This document shows, in pieces, positions 16,026 to 23,515 of a stretch of 40,456 nucleotides of DNA; the stretch's first letter is position 1; every line of letters starts with the position of its first letter. The position numbers were made by a program, and so were the translations under genes. The stretch is from Pseudomonadota bacterium (lineage in GTDB: Bacteria; Pseudomonadota; Alphaproteobacteria; Acetobacterales; Acetobacteraceae), in assembly GCA_021846225.1 (NCBI GenBank), contig JAJZCG010000014.1:1-40456 (forward strand). Reading direction: 5' to 3'. The notes beneath the pieces are model-generated. The model did no database searches. It was not told the DNA's origin and saw only the letters and a program-made list of their open reading frames with translations.

Positions 16026-16787
16026 ATGGATTTAGATTTTTCCGAGGACGAAATTCAACGCTATGCGCGGCATATTCTGTTGCGCGAGGTCGGCGGTGCG
16101 GGCCAGGCGCGGCTGAAGGCCGCCCGTGTGCTCATCGTGGGGGCAGGCGGGCTCGGTTCGCCCCTGGCCTTGTATCTGGCCGCCGCCGGGGTGGGCTGCA
16201 TTGGGCTGGTGGATGGCGATGTGCTGGAGCTCTCCAACCTGCAGCGCCAGATTGCCCACGGCATGGAAAATCTGGGCCGGGCGAAGGTCGAGTCGGCCGC
16301 GGAGTCGATGCGCCGGATCAACCCTCTGGTGCAGGTGAACATCCACAACCACCGGCTGGATGCGGCCAACGTGGCGGGGCTGGTGGAAGGCTACGATATA
16401 ATTTGCGACGGCACGGATAATTTCGCCACCCGCTTTCTGCTCGCCGATGCCTGTGTGGCGGCGCGGCGCACGCTGGTGAGCGCGGCGGTGCTGCGCTTCG
16501 AGGGGCAGCTTTCCACCTTTAAGCCGCACGCTGACCCGCAGGGGCCTTGCTACCGCTGCCTCTACCCCGAACCGCCGCCGGAAGGGCTGGTGCCGAGCTG
16601 TTCGCAGGCCGGCGTGCTGGGTGCGGTGACCGGGGTGATGGGCAGTTTGCAGGCGAGCGAGGTGCTGAAGGAGATCATGGGCATCGGCGCTTCCATGTCC
16701 GGCTGGCTGCTGATCTGGGATGCGCTGGCGGCGGAGTTCAGGAAAATCAGGTTACGGAAGGACGCGGCATGCCCCGTATGTGGTTGA
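16026..16787 (+). CDS. moeB: MoeB/ThiF family adenylyltransferase
   Basis: E1-like enzyme that adenylates the C-terminus of a ubiquitin-like sulfur carrier (MoaD, ThiS). 253 residues, typical MoeB length. The N-terminus shows RYARHILLREVGGAGQARL, the nucleotide-binding GAGGLGSPLALYLAAAGVG, and DNLQRQ-equivalent ELSNLQRQIAHG; four zinc-ligand cysteines appear as CYRC in the middle and CPVCG at the very end. It lacks a rhodanese domain, so it is MoeB/HesA/ThiF rather than MoeZ. No carrier gene is adjacent, so molybdopterin versus thiamine cannot be separated by context. It overlaps the next gene by 19 bases. Confidence 0.9.
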   Translation: MDLDFSEDEIQRYARHILLREVGGAGQARLKAARVLIVGAGGLGSPLALYLAAAGVGCIGLVDGDVLELSNLQRQIAHGMENLGRAKVESAAESMRRINPLVQVNIHNHRLDAANVAGLVEGYDIICDGTDNFATRFLLADACVAARRTLVSAAVLRFEGQLSTFKPHADPQGPCYRCLYPEPPPEGLVPSCSQAGVLGAVTGVMGSLQASEVLKEIMGIGASMSGWLLIWDALAAEFRKIRLRKDAACPVCG

Positions 16788-17293
16788 GGGGGGCGGCCCT
16801 CGCGCTGCTGTTGCTTGGTGGCTGGACCGCGGCGCCCGTGGGCAGCGGGCCGGGGCCGGGGGTGGGGCCGGTGACGAAGCTGCCGGTGCCGCGCTTTGTC
16901 TCGCTGCGCACCAATGAGGTGAATTTCCGGGCCGGGCCGGGGTTTCAGTACCCTGTGAGCTGGGTTTATGAGCGCGACGGGCTGCCGGTGGAGATCATCG
17001 GTGAATTTGACGTATGGCGCCAGGTGGTGGCGCCTGACGGCGGCACCGGCTGGGTGCATATGGCGACAATCCGCGCCCGGCGGACGTTTTTCATTACCGC
17101 CCAGCAGGCGGTGCTGCGGCGCAGCCCCAGTCCGGATGCGCCGCCGGTGGCGTATCTGCAGGAAGGTGTCACCGGTACTTTGATTTCATGTGACCGGAGC
17201 TCGGATTTTTGCAAGGCGGCGGCCGGGCGCTACACCGGCTATCTGGCGCGTGAGGATTTTTGGGGCGCGTTTGCGGGCGAGATGGTTAAGTAA
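16769..17293 (+). CDS. Secreted bacterial SH3-domain protein
   Basis: About 174 residues: a signal peptide (MPRMWLRGAALALLLLGGWT) followed by two SH3-like stretches. The first is clear (VSLRTNEVNFRAGPGFQYPVSWVY, GLPVEIIGEFDVWRQVVAPDG, then GTGWVHMATI); the second starts near QQAVLRRSPSPDAPPVAYLQ and ends with GRYTGYLAREDFWG. This matches the alphaproteobacterial periplasmic SH3_4-type family, thought to act at the cell wall. ATG at 16769 has GGAAGGA just upstream and lies within the end of moeB, so the two may be translationally coupled. Specific function unknown. Confidence 0.85.
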   Translation: MPRMWLRGAALALLLLGGWTAAPVGSGPGPGVGPVTKLPVPRFVSLRTNEVNFRAGPGFQYPVSWVYERDGLPVEIIGEFDVWRQVVAPDGGTGWVHMATIRARRTFFITAQQAVLRRSPSPDAPPVAYLQEGVTGTLISCDRSSDFCKAAAGRYTGYLAREDFWGAFAGEMVK

Positions 17294-17398
17294 TAATAGT
17301 TTTCCACAGAAAAGGACTCGGGAAGACCCCGCTAGATATTGCGAGGGGGGCTCGCTCTCTCTACTGTATTTTGTAGTTTGAGTGAGAGGGGCCACAAT

Positions 17399-17848
17399 AT
17401 GGAGTGGACGGAAGAGGCAATTGAAAAATTGCGGAGCTTGTGGGCCGAAGGGCTTTCGACTGCGGAAATTGGCCGCAGGCTGAGTATTTCAAAAAATGCC
17501 GTGGTTGGGAAGGCGCATCGCCTTAACCTGCCGCCGCGCCCCTCGCCAATTCGCCGTAACGAAGGTGAAACGGCCACCGTGCGTCCGCTGGTGCCCAAAC
17601 GGGTGCAGGGGGCAACGCTGCCGCCGCTTTCAGCCTCGATGTCGGCGCCGATGCCAACGCTGCGGGCGATGCTGCCGGCGGTGAAATTCAGCCAGCGCGC
17701 CACGCCGTGCTGCTGGCCGATCGGCGAGCCGGGAAAGCCGAGCTTTCATTTCTGTAATGCGTCCGCGGTGACGGGGAAGCCCTATTGCGAGGCGCATGCC
17801 GCTGTTGCCTATGTGCGGGTGCGCGACCGCCGCGAGGACGCCGCCTGA
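17399..17848 (+). CDS. gcrA: Cell-cycle regulator GcrA
   Basis: 149-residue GcrA family protein. In Caulobacter GcrA binds sigma-70 RNA polymerase and activates promoters carrying methylated GANTC sites. The N-terminal helix-turn-helix is clear: MEWTEEAIEKLRSLWAEGLS then TAEIGRRLSISKNAVVGKAH. A proline-rich linker follows, and then the C-terminal sigma-binding domain with CCWPIGEPGKPSFHFCNASA and a final CEAH. Upstream there is one GACTC (17315-17319). A hairpin terminator follows. The presence of gcrA together with a GANTC cluster at mipZ in this window points to an active GcrA-CcrM circuit. Confidence 0.95.
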   Translation: MEWTEEAIEKLRSLWAEGLSTAEIGRRLSISKNAVVGKAHRLNLPPRPSPIRRNEGETATVRPLVPKRVQGATLPPLSASMSAPMPTLRAMLPAVKFSQRATPCCWPIGEPGKPSFHFCNASAVTGKPYCEAHAAVAYVRVRDRREDAA

Positions 17849-17877
17849 TTTAGCGGCGGATGCCATCTGGCTCTAAC

Positions 17878-17900
17878 GCCCCGGCTGTATGCCGGGGCTT
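17878..17900 (+). terminator. Hairpin terminator after gcrA
   Basis: GCCCCGGC (17878-17885) and GCCGGGGC (17891-17898) form a perfect eight-base-pair GC-rich stem with a five-base loop, 30 bases after the gcrA stop. Only two T residues follow, so termination may be partial or factor-assisted. Confidence 0.6.
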
Positions 17901-18078
17901 GCGCGAAACGCCGCCAATGCGGGCGCCGGTTTTTGTGCGGATTTAAAACCTTCTGCTGCGGCGCAGCACATCTTCCATTTGATAAATTCGGATTAATGCG
18001 CGTAGACTCACCCGCCCGGCGGTCGTGACCGGTGCCATGGTGGATGTCCGGCGAAACCGGCGCAGGGAAGGTGTCGAT

Positions 18079-18324
18079 ATGGAAACGATGCATGACGAAG
18101 GTGCGCGGCCGGAAACGGCTCTTACGGGGATTGTGAAATGGTTCAACCCCGGCAAGGGGTATGGGTTCATCGCGCCCGATACCGGCGGAAACGATATTTT
18201 CGTTCATATCAGCGCGGTGCAGCATGCGGGGTTACGCAAATTAAACGAAGGTGAGCGCGTGCGCTTTGCCTTGCAGCAGCGCGAGGGGCGGGTAGCCGCC
18301 GTGGGTATCGAAAAGCTGCATTAG
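18079..18324 (+). CDS. Cold-shock domain protein (CspA family)
   Basis: 81-residue single cold-shock domain that binds single-stranded RNA or DNA. RNP1 is visible as GKGYGFIAPD and RNP2 as IFVHISAV, preceded by the signature TGIVKWFNPGKG. The N-terminus has a short extra polar extension (about 14 residues) compared with E. coli CspA. ATG at 18079 has AGGGAAGG eight bases upstream; the open frame continues upstream without a comparable ribosome site. Its stop TAG shares its final G with the first base of structured repeat B. Confidence 0.93.
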   Translation: METMHDEGARPETALTGIVKWFNPGKGYGFIAPDTGGNDIFVHISAVQHAGLRKLNEGERVRFALQQREGRVAAVGIEKLH

Positions 18325-18512
18325 AGTCTGATCGTTTGAGGCTGACGCGCACCAGCGTGGCAACCGAAAGCGTGAATCAGCCTCTTATCAAAGAGTCTGA
18401 TCGTTTGAGGTTGACGCGCGCGAGCGTGGCAACCGAAAGCGTGAATCAGTCTCTTATTAAAGAGTTAGCGCGGGCGGGGGCGCTCTTGCGTCAATCCAAA
18501 CCTATCGCGCTA
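18324..18512. repeat. Structured dispersed repeat, locus B (two 69 bp tandem units plus inverted relative)
   Basis: Two tandem 69 bp units (18324-18392, 18393-18461) differ from each other at few positions and are near-identical to the unit at 3357-3425. The terminal module 18462-18512 is closed by TAGCGCG (18466-18472) with CGCGCTA (18506-18512). Compared with locus A both arms lack the same two bases (TAG-AT-CGCG / CGCG-AT-CTA), so pairing is kept. Each unit holds GAGTC and GAATC (GANTC). Because 69 is divisible by three, an in-frame peptide of 23-residue repeats can be read, but this is probably incidental. The first base is the last base of the csp stop codon. Confidence 0.88.
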
Positions 18513-18605
18513 GCGGCGCGCATGTGAAATCCGCTGCATAATCGCGGCGCTCGCGGTTTGGTCGCATCTCCCTCCGGCCGCAGCTGATATAACAGCCCGG
18601 TAAAC

Positions 18606-20003
18606 ATGGAGTCGGGCATGATGCGGGAACTAGCGGGATTGGCGATGGATGGCGGCGCGGCGCTGCCGCTTTATGGCGTGCGGCCGGAGGGTGTGGCCGC
18701 GCTGCTGGATGGATTGCCGCCCGCCCAGGCGGCGCTGGCGCGGTTGCAGGGTTTTGCGGGCCAGGCGGGGGCGGTTGTGTTGCTCGCCGGTGATGATGCC
18801 ACATTGCAGGGCGCTGTGCTGGGGCTGGGAAGCGGGCCGGTGGTGCATGGTTTTGGCGCGGCGGCGGGTGCATTGCCGGGCGCAACGGTGTGGCGGATCG
18901 CCGAGGGCGATTTCTCAGGCGAGGATGCCGCGCTGGGGTTTCTGCTCGGCGCCTACCGGTTTGAACATTTAAAAACCAGGACGCCAAAACCGCAGGCGCA
19001 GCTTGCCGCCGCGCAAGTGCCGGCGCGCGCAAGGGTGATCGCAAGCGCGATCTGCCTGGCGCGCGATCTGATCAACACACCGGCGAACCTGCTAGGGCCG
19101 GCCGAGCTGGCCCAGGCCGCGATGGATTTGGCAGTGCGGTTTGGCGCGCATACCACGCATGTTTACGGCGCGGCGGTGGCTGAACGCTACCCGGCGCTGG
19201 CGGCGGTGGGGGCGGGGTCTGAGCGCGGGGCGGAGGCAGTGCTGCTAACATGGCAGGGCTCACGCGCGGATGCGGACGCGCCGCTGCTCTCGCTCTGCGG
19301 CAAGGGCGTGTGCTTCGATACGGGCGGCTATGACCTGAAGCCGGGCGCTGCGATGCTGCGCATGAAAAAAGATATGGGCGGCGCTGCAATTTTGTTGGGG
19401 CTGGCGCAGGCGGTGATGGCGCTGGATTTACCGTTACGGTTGCAACTGCGGGTTGGCTGCGTGGAAAACAGCATCTCTGGCCATGCCATGCGGCCGTCTG
19501 ACGTGTTGCAAACAGTTGCCGGTTTGAGCGTGGAGGTTGGCAATACGGATGCGGAGGGCCGGCTCGTGCTGTGCGATCTGCTCGCGGAGGCTGCCAGCGA
19601 AACACCGGATTGGCTGATAGACGCTGCAACTTTAACGGGTGCGGCGCGCGTGGCGCTGGGGCCGGATTTGCCGGCGCTGTTTTGCAATGATGAGCGGCTT
19701 GCCCAATCAATTCTGGCGGCGGGGCAATTGGTTAACGATCCGCTCTGGCGTTTGCCGTTGTTCGATGGTTACGCCGCCTGGCTGGACAGCCCGGTCGCCG
19801 ATCTCAACACCGTTTCCACGAAGCCCATGGCGGGCGCGATTGTCGCGGCTCTTTTCCTGCAACGTTTTATTCCTTCCGGAATCGCCTGGGCGCATGTCGA
19901 TGTTTACGCATGGAACGATTCCAGCCGTCCCGGCAGGCCGGAAGGCGGCGAGGCGCAGAGCCTGCGCGCGTTGCTCGCCGCGGTTGAAACGCTTGGAGCC
20001 TGA
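18606..20003 (+). CDS. Leucyl aminopeptidase family protein (M17)
   Basis: Cytoplasmic metallo-aminopeptidase of 465 residues. The catalytic M17 domain shows the metal and active-site blocks: LCGKGVCFDTGGYDLKPGAAM (lysine and aspartate ligands), MKKDMGGAAILLG, and NTDAEGRLVLCDLLAEA, which is the family signature. DLINTPANLLGPAELA marks the start of the catalytic half. The N-terminal half is divergent, as is common in the second M17 group of alphaproteobacteria. Start may be 18606, or the ATG pair at 18618/18621 that follows GGAG; I keep the longer version. It stands alone between structured repeat B and a large inverted repeat. Confidence 0.92.
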   Translation: MESGMMRELAGLAMDGGAALPLYGVRPEGVAALLDGLPPAQAALARLQGFAGQAGAVVLLAGDDATLQGAVLGLGSGPVVHGFGAAAGALPGATVWRIAEGDFSGEDAALGFLLGAYRFEHLKTRTPKPQAQLAAAQVPARARVIASAICLARDLINTPANLLGPAELAQAAMDLAVRFGAHTTHVYGAAVAERYPALAAVGAGSERGAEAVLLTWQGSRADADAPLLSLCGKGVCFDTGGYDLKPGAAMLRMKKDMGGAAILLGLAQAVMALDLPLRLQLRVGCVENSISGHAMRPSDVLQTVAGLSVEVGNTDAEGRLVLCDLLAEAASETPDWLIDAATLTGAARVALGPDLPALFCNDERLAQSILAAGQLVNDPLWRLPLFDGYAAWLDSPVADLNTVSTKPMAGAIVAALFLQRFIPSGIAWAHVDVYAWNDSSRPGRPEGGEAQSLRALLAAVETLGA

Positions 20004-20027
20004 TGATTTCAGATTGATCCGCTCTGC

Positions 20028-20077
20028 CCGCCAATCTGAATTATAAATCGTTCGCTATGTTTATAATTCAGAGGCGG
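20028..20077. repeat. Large inverted repeat after the aminopeptidase gene
   Basis: CCGCC-AA-TCTGAATTATAAA (20028-20047) and TTTATAATTCAGAGGCGG (20060-20077) pair over 18 bases with a two-base bulge and a 12-base loop. The AT-rich centre differs strongly from the GC-rich surroundings. It is 24 bases after the aminopeptidase stop. No T-run follows. It may be a 3' hairpin, or a remnant or small mobile palindrome. Confidence 0.7.
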
Positions 20078-20445
20078 ATTCAGGCACGGGATGCAAGCGC
20101 GCATGATTTCGTCTTGTGTTGTCGGACGCTGGTGCGCAGACCAACCGGTTGCAATCACGAGATGATTAAATCTCTGAAACATTCTATGAAGTTGAAATGT
20201 TTTCATGTCTCAAATGCTTGAATTATGTAGCTGCAATGCGTATTTCCTGAGATACTTGTTCCGTTGCGGGATGTTTTGCTTGTTTGGTTTCGGTTTGTTC
20301 ACCTGCGGGCAAGTGGGGAGTGGCTTTTAGCTTGTTGATTGCCGGGCATGTCTTTATGATGGCGGCTTGATCGTCAATTAGGTGGATGCAAAGCCACGTG
20401 TAAAAATAAAACGACTATCAAATTTTTGTTTAAGGATCTCAGTTT
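20078..20445 (+). promoter_or_regulatory. AT-richer intergenic region with promoter of marR
   Basis: This gap before the MarR gene has no gene I can support and is visibly lower in GC than its flanks. A sigma-70-like promoter is visible: TTGTTG (20332-20337), 17 bases, TATGAT (20355-20360), about 85 bases before the MarR start. AAGGAT sits eight bases before the ATG at 20446. The segment 20078-20331 shows no other recognisable signal. No clear dyad for MarR autoregulation was found. Confidence 0.5.
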
Positions 20446-20823
20446 ATGGCGGCGCAACTTTCTTCTGACCAGCTGGTCGGAATTCTTCGTGATACAATTG
20501 TCTCGCTGGTGCGGCGCGAGGGGGTTGATCTTTCCGCCCGGCAGCTAGGCGTGTTTCTGACCTGCTATCTCAACGATGGCGGGCATACCGTGCGCGGACT
20601 GGCGCAGGATCTTAATGTTTCCAAACCAGCCATCACCCGCGCTCTGGACCGTTTGACCGAGCTTGATTTTGTTCGCCGGAAGGTCGACCCGTCTGACCGG
20701 CGCAGTGTGCTGGTGCAGCGTACGGTGAAGGGGGCGGCGTTTTTGCGTGAAACGCGCCATATCATGGCCGAGGCTCTGGCCGCGAACAAGACAGAAGCCG
20801 CGAGCCGCCGCAGCGCGAGCTAG
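20446..20823 (+). CDS. MarR family transcriptional regulator
   Basis: 125-residue winged-helix regulator. The DNA-binding core is clear: HTVRGLAQDLNVSKPAITRA (recognition helix) followed by LDRLTELDFVRRKVDPSDRR (wing). It is somewhat short, lacking much of the C-terminal dimerisation helix of classical MarR proteins. It sits four bases before the lolA GTG start, so the regulator and LolA are very likely made from one transcript. The ligand is unknown. A promoter-like sequence and a good ribosome site precede it. Confidence 0.9.
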   Translation: MAAQLSSDQLVGILRDTIVSLVRREGVDLSARQLGVFLTCYLNDGGHTVRGLAQDLNVSKPAITRALDRLTELDFVRRKVDPSDRRSVLVQRTVKGAAFLRETRHIMAEALAANKTEAASRRSAS

Positions 20824-20827
20824 AGCG

Positions 20828-21478
20828 GTGGCTTTGCATCCCCGGCGCGTTCTCCTGGCAGCGTTGCTGGGGGGCCTGCTTATGCGCGGCGTGCCCGCGA
20901 TGGCACAGCCAGCGCCCTTTGTGATGACACCGGCGGACCAGGCTTTGGTCTCGCAGGTGGAGACGTATCTGAACCAGCAGACCGGGCTGACCGCTAATTT
21001 TTTGCAGGTGGCGGCTGATGGTTCAACGCGCACCGGTAAAGCCTGGCTGCAACGGCCCGGCAAAATGCGCTTTGAATATGATCCGCCCGACAAGCAACTG
21101 CTCGTGGCTGGTTTTGGGCTGCTGGTGTATTACGATCCGGCGTTGAATCAGACGACGAATATTCCGCTGGGCAGCACCCCGCTCGGGATTTTGCTGGCCA
21201 AACATGTGAATTTGAACTCCGCCGGCGTGGTGGTCACGAATATTCAGATGCAGCCTGGGGAAGATGACATCACGCTGATCCGCAAGGGCAAGGCCGCCGA
21301 GGGCAGCCTGACCCTGGTGTTTGCCACCGATCCGCTGGAGCTGCGGCAATGGGTTGTGATGGATGCGCAGGGGCGGCAGACGCGGGTGAGCCTTTATGAC
21401 ATCGTGCCGGGTGGTCCCTATCCGGATTCATTGTTCCGGTTCGTTCCCGCCACAGCTACGATGCCCTCCGGCGGTTAA
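20828..21478 (+). CDS. lolA: Outer-membrane lipoprotein carrier LolA-like protein
   Basis: Periplasmic carrier that moves lipoproteins from the LolCDE complex to the outer membrane. About 216 residues with a signal peptide (VLLAALLGGLLMRGVPAMAQ). The mature domain has the LolA-family pattern: VETYLNQQTGLTANFLQVA, the basic/aromatic GKAWLQRPGKMRFEYDPPDK, LLVYYDPALNQTTNIPLGSTP, and a C-terminal VVMDAQGRQTRVSLYDI. GTG at 20828 is the best start because it gives a complete signal peptide and follows the marR stop; the frame is open upstream only inside marR. No LolB is visible nearby, as is usual in alphaproteobacteria. Confidence 0.88.
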   Translation: MALHPRRVLLAALLGGLLMRGVPAMAQPAPFVMTPADQALVSQVETYLNQQTGLTANFLQVAADGSTRTGKAWLQRPGKMRFEYDPPDKQLLVAGFGLLVYYDPALNQTTNIPLGSTPLGILLAKHVNLNSAGVVVTNIQMQPGEDDITLIRKGKAAEGSLTLVFATDPLELRQWVVMDAQGRQTRVSLYDIVPGGPYPDSLFRFVPATATMPSGG

Positions 21479-21484
21479 GTCTTC

Positions 21485-22288
21485 ATGGATTTTACGATTG
21501 CAACCTGGAATATCAATTCATTACGGCTGCGCCAGGGGTTGCTGCCCAGGCTGATGGCCGGGCTGGCGCCCGATGTGATCTGCCTGCAGGAAACCAAGGT
21601 GCCCGATGAGTTGTTTCCCGAGGCCATTGCCGGGGAAATTGGTTTTGCGCATGTGCTCAAGCGCGGCATGAAGGGCTATAACGGCGTTGCGATCCTCTCC
21701 CGGCTGCCGCTGACGCTGGAGGAGAATACGCCCGACTGGTGCGGCAAAAATGATTGCAGGCATATTTCCGCCCGGCTGGAAGCAGGCGGTGCGCCGCTGA
21801 TACTGCATAATTTTTATGTACCGGCGGGTGGCGATATCGCGGACCGGGCGTTGAACGTGAAGTTCGGCCATAAGCTGGATTTCATTACGCAGGCGCGGGA
21901 GCATTTCGCCGCGTATCCGCCGCGGCGCAGTGTGCTGGTGGGGGATTTGAACATCGCGCCGCTGGAAAACGATGTGTGGAACCACAAGCAGTTGCTGGGC
22001 ATTGTCAGCCATACGCCGGTGGAGACGCAGGGGCTGAACGCCTGGATGGCGGAAGGCTTTGTGGATGCGCTGCGCCATTTCGTGCCGCCGGAGCGCAAGC
22101 TCTATACCTGGTGGTCGTATCGCAACCGCGACTGGGCGGCCTCCAACCGGGGGCGGCGGCTGGACCATGTGTGGGTGAGCCGCGACCTGGAACCCGCGCT
22201 GGCGGGCTATAAAATTTTGCAGGAGGCGCGCAGCTGGGAGCAGCCATCGGACCATGTGCCGGTGAGCGTGACGCTCAGGCTGGGCTGA
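21485..22288 (+). CDS. xthA: Exodeoxyribonuclease III
   Basis: AP endonuclease / 3'-5' exonuclease for base-excision repair. 267 residues of the EEP fold. Catalytic positions are visible: Asn in ATWNINSLRLR (about residue 9), Glu in CLQETKVPDE, the DXN pair in LVGDLNIAPLENDVWN, the LDHVWVS aspartate, and the final catalytic histidine in SDHVPVSVTL. All key residues are present and the length is standard. The ATG is six bases after the lolA stop. The stop codon lies inside a short tandem repeat (22280-22326). Confidence 0.95.
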   Translation: MDFTIATWNINSLRLRQGLLPRLMAGLAPDVICLQETKVPDELFPEAIAGEIGFAHVLKRGMKGYNGVAILSRLPLTLEENTPDWCGKNDCRHISARLEAGGAPLILHNFYVPAGGDIADRALNVKFGHKLDFITQAREHFAAYPPRRSVLVGDLNIAPLENDVWNHKQLLGIVSHTPVETQGLNAWMAEGFVDALRHFVPPERKLYTWWSYRNRDWAASNRGRRLDHVWVSRDLEPALAGYKILQEARSWEQPSDHVPVSVTLRLG

Positions 22289-22326
22289 TCAGGGCTGGGC
22301 TGATTAGGGGCTGGGCTGATTAGGGG
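22280..22326. repeat. Short tandem repeat at convergent gene ends
   Basis: Three consecutive copies of CTGGGCTGATYAGGG(G), 15, 16 and 16 bases long. The first copy contains the xthA stop (TGA) and the boundary of the last two contains the stop of the opposing phosphatase gene. Probably slippage duplication. Confidence 0.8.
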
Positions 22327-22868
22327 ATGCGGACTTCCCAGCCGCTTTCCGTGGGGGCGCAGAACAGGGGGACGGCGTTGGGGGTCAGGCCCTCTTTGCT
22401 CAGGCCCATGAGGTCTCGCAGGGCGCGGAAAATGCCGCCATGGGCGACGATGAGCAGCGGGCCGGGCTGTGCCAGCACGCGGCGCATGGCGATGCGCGCG
22501 CGGATGGTGACCTCGGCAAAGGTCTCGGCGCCCTCGGGGGTGTAGCGGCCCTCCATCCATTCAGGGAACCAGGGCTGCAGGGGCTTGCCTTCCATGCCGC
22601 CGAAAATCACCTCGCGCAAATCAGCCTCGAAGCTGACCGGCAGGTTGAGAAATTCATTGACGATGGCTGTCGTCTCGCGGGTGCGGATCATGGGTGAGGA
22701 GATGATGGCGCGAATCCCCTGGCCGGCCAGCAGCGGCCCGGCCACCTCCGCCTGCGCGCGGCCGGTGGCGTTCAAGGAAATGTCCAGCGCGCCTTGGGAG
22801 AGGCCGGCGGCGTTATAGTCCGTCTCGCCGTGGCGAAGGAACCAGAACGGAACCGCGGGGAGCTGCAT
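22320..22868 (-). CDS. Histidine phosphatase family protein (phosphoglycerate-mutase-like)
   Basis: 182 residues. The phosphohistidine motif is FWFLRHGETDYNAAGLSQG (R12-H13-G14-E15), the second catalytic region is SSPMIRTRETTAI, and the second histidine is in LLIVAHGGIFRAL. This is the co-factor-dependent mutase/phosphatase superfamily; the substrate (sugar phosphate, alpha-ribazole phosphate or other) cannot be told from sequence. It starts right next to the GST stop, so it is likely co-transcribed with GST and prs. Its stop lies in a tandem repeat shared with xthA. Confidence 0.9.
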   Translation of the reverse strand: MQLPAVPFWFLRHGETDYNAAGLSQGALDISLNATGRAQAEVAGPLLAGQGIRAIISSPMIRTRETTAIVNEFLNLPVSFEADLREVIFGGMEGKPLQPWFPEWMEGRYTPEGAETFAEVTIRARIAMRRVLAQPGPLLIVAHGGIFRALRDLMGLSKEGLTPNAVPLFCAPTESGWEVRIP

Positions 22869-23486
22869 TCAGGCCAGACCTTCGGCGGCCAGCGAGGCCT
22901 GCACGCTCGGGCGGGCGAGCATGCGGTCCAGATGTGCGTCGAGGTTTGCCGGCAGGGGAACCTGCGCGCGGTTGCGGGCCCAGAATTCCAGGTAGAACAG
23001 GGCAGCGTCGGCAATCGAGAAATCGCCGAAGAGATAGGGCTTGCCGCCCAGCGCCGCTTGCAGATTGGCAAAGCCGAGATGCACAATCTCGCGCCCGGTC
23101 TGGCGGATTTTATCTTCATCGCCGGGGGTTGTGCTGAACATGCCGGGGCGTATCAGGCGGGCAAAGCCGCGCATGTGGATGGTGGCGACCATGTAGTCCA
23201 GCAGTTCCAGCGTGCGGATCTCGCCCTCCAGCCCGGCGGGAAGCAGGTTTTGCTCCGGGTTGGTGCGCGCCAGGTAGAGCGCGATGGCGGGAAACTCGGT
23301 GAGGATGCTGGCATCGTCACGCTGCAGGACCGGCACTTTGGCCTTGGGGTTGACGGCCAGAAACTCCGGCGTGTGTTGCGCGCCTTTGTGCAGGTCGGTC
23401 TTGACCAGCTCGAAGGGCTGGCCAATCTCGCGCAGGAGGATCTGGATGCCGATGGAGCAGGCACCGGGGGAGTAGAAGAGTTTCAT
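22869..23486 (-). CDS. Glutathione S-transferase, beta-class-like
   Basis: 205 residues. The N-terminal thioredoxin-like domain begins MKLFYSPGACSIGIQILLRE with the beta-class cysteine (Cys10), followed by the cis-proline region NPKAKVPVLQRDDASILTE and the glutathione gamma-glutamyl-binding residues. The C-terminal helical domain includes KPYLFGDFSIADAALFYL, the N-capping box motif of GSTs. Probably cytoplasmic detoxification or redox function; substrate unknown. It lies 29 bases downstream of prs and touches the phosphatase gene. Confidence 0.93.
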   Translation of the reverse strand: MKLFYSPGACSIGIQILLREIGQPFELVKTDLHKGAQHTPEFLAVNPKAKVPVLQRDDASILTEFPAIALYLARTNPEQNLLPAGLEGEIRTLELLDYMVATIHMRGFARLIRPGMFSTTPGDEDKIRQTGREIVHLGFANLQAALGGKPYLFGDFSIADAALFYLEFWARNRAQVPLPANLDAHLDRMLARPSVQASLAAEGLA

Positions 23487-23515
23487 GAGATGCCTTGCGA
23501 TATGGGGACGCGCGG

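Noticed and set aside
18336-18527. 63-residue frame encoding two 23-residue tandem peptides in repeat B
   Set aside because: It arises because the 69 bp unit length is a multiple of three. The 68 bp units at locus C break the frame and base changes favour stems, not codons, so it is not taken as a gene.
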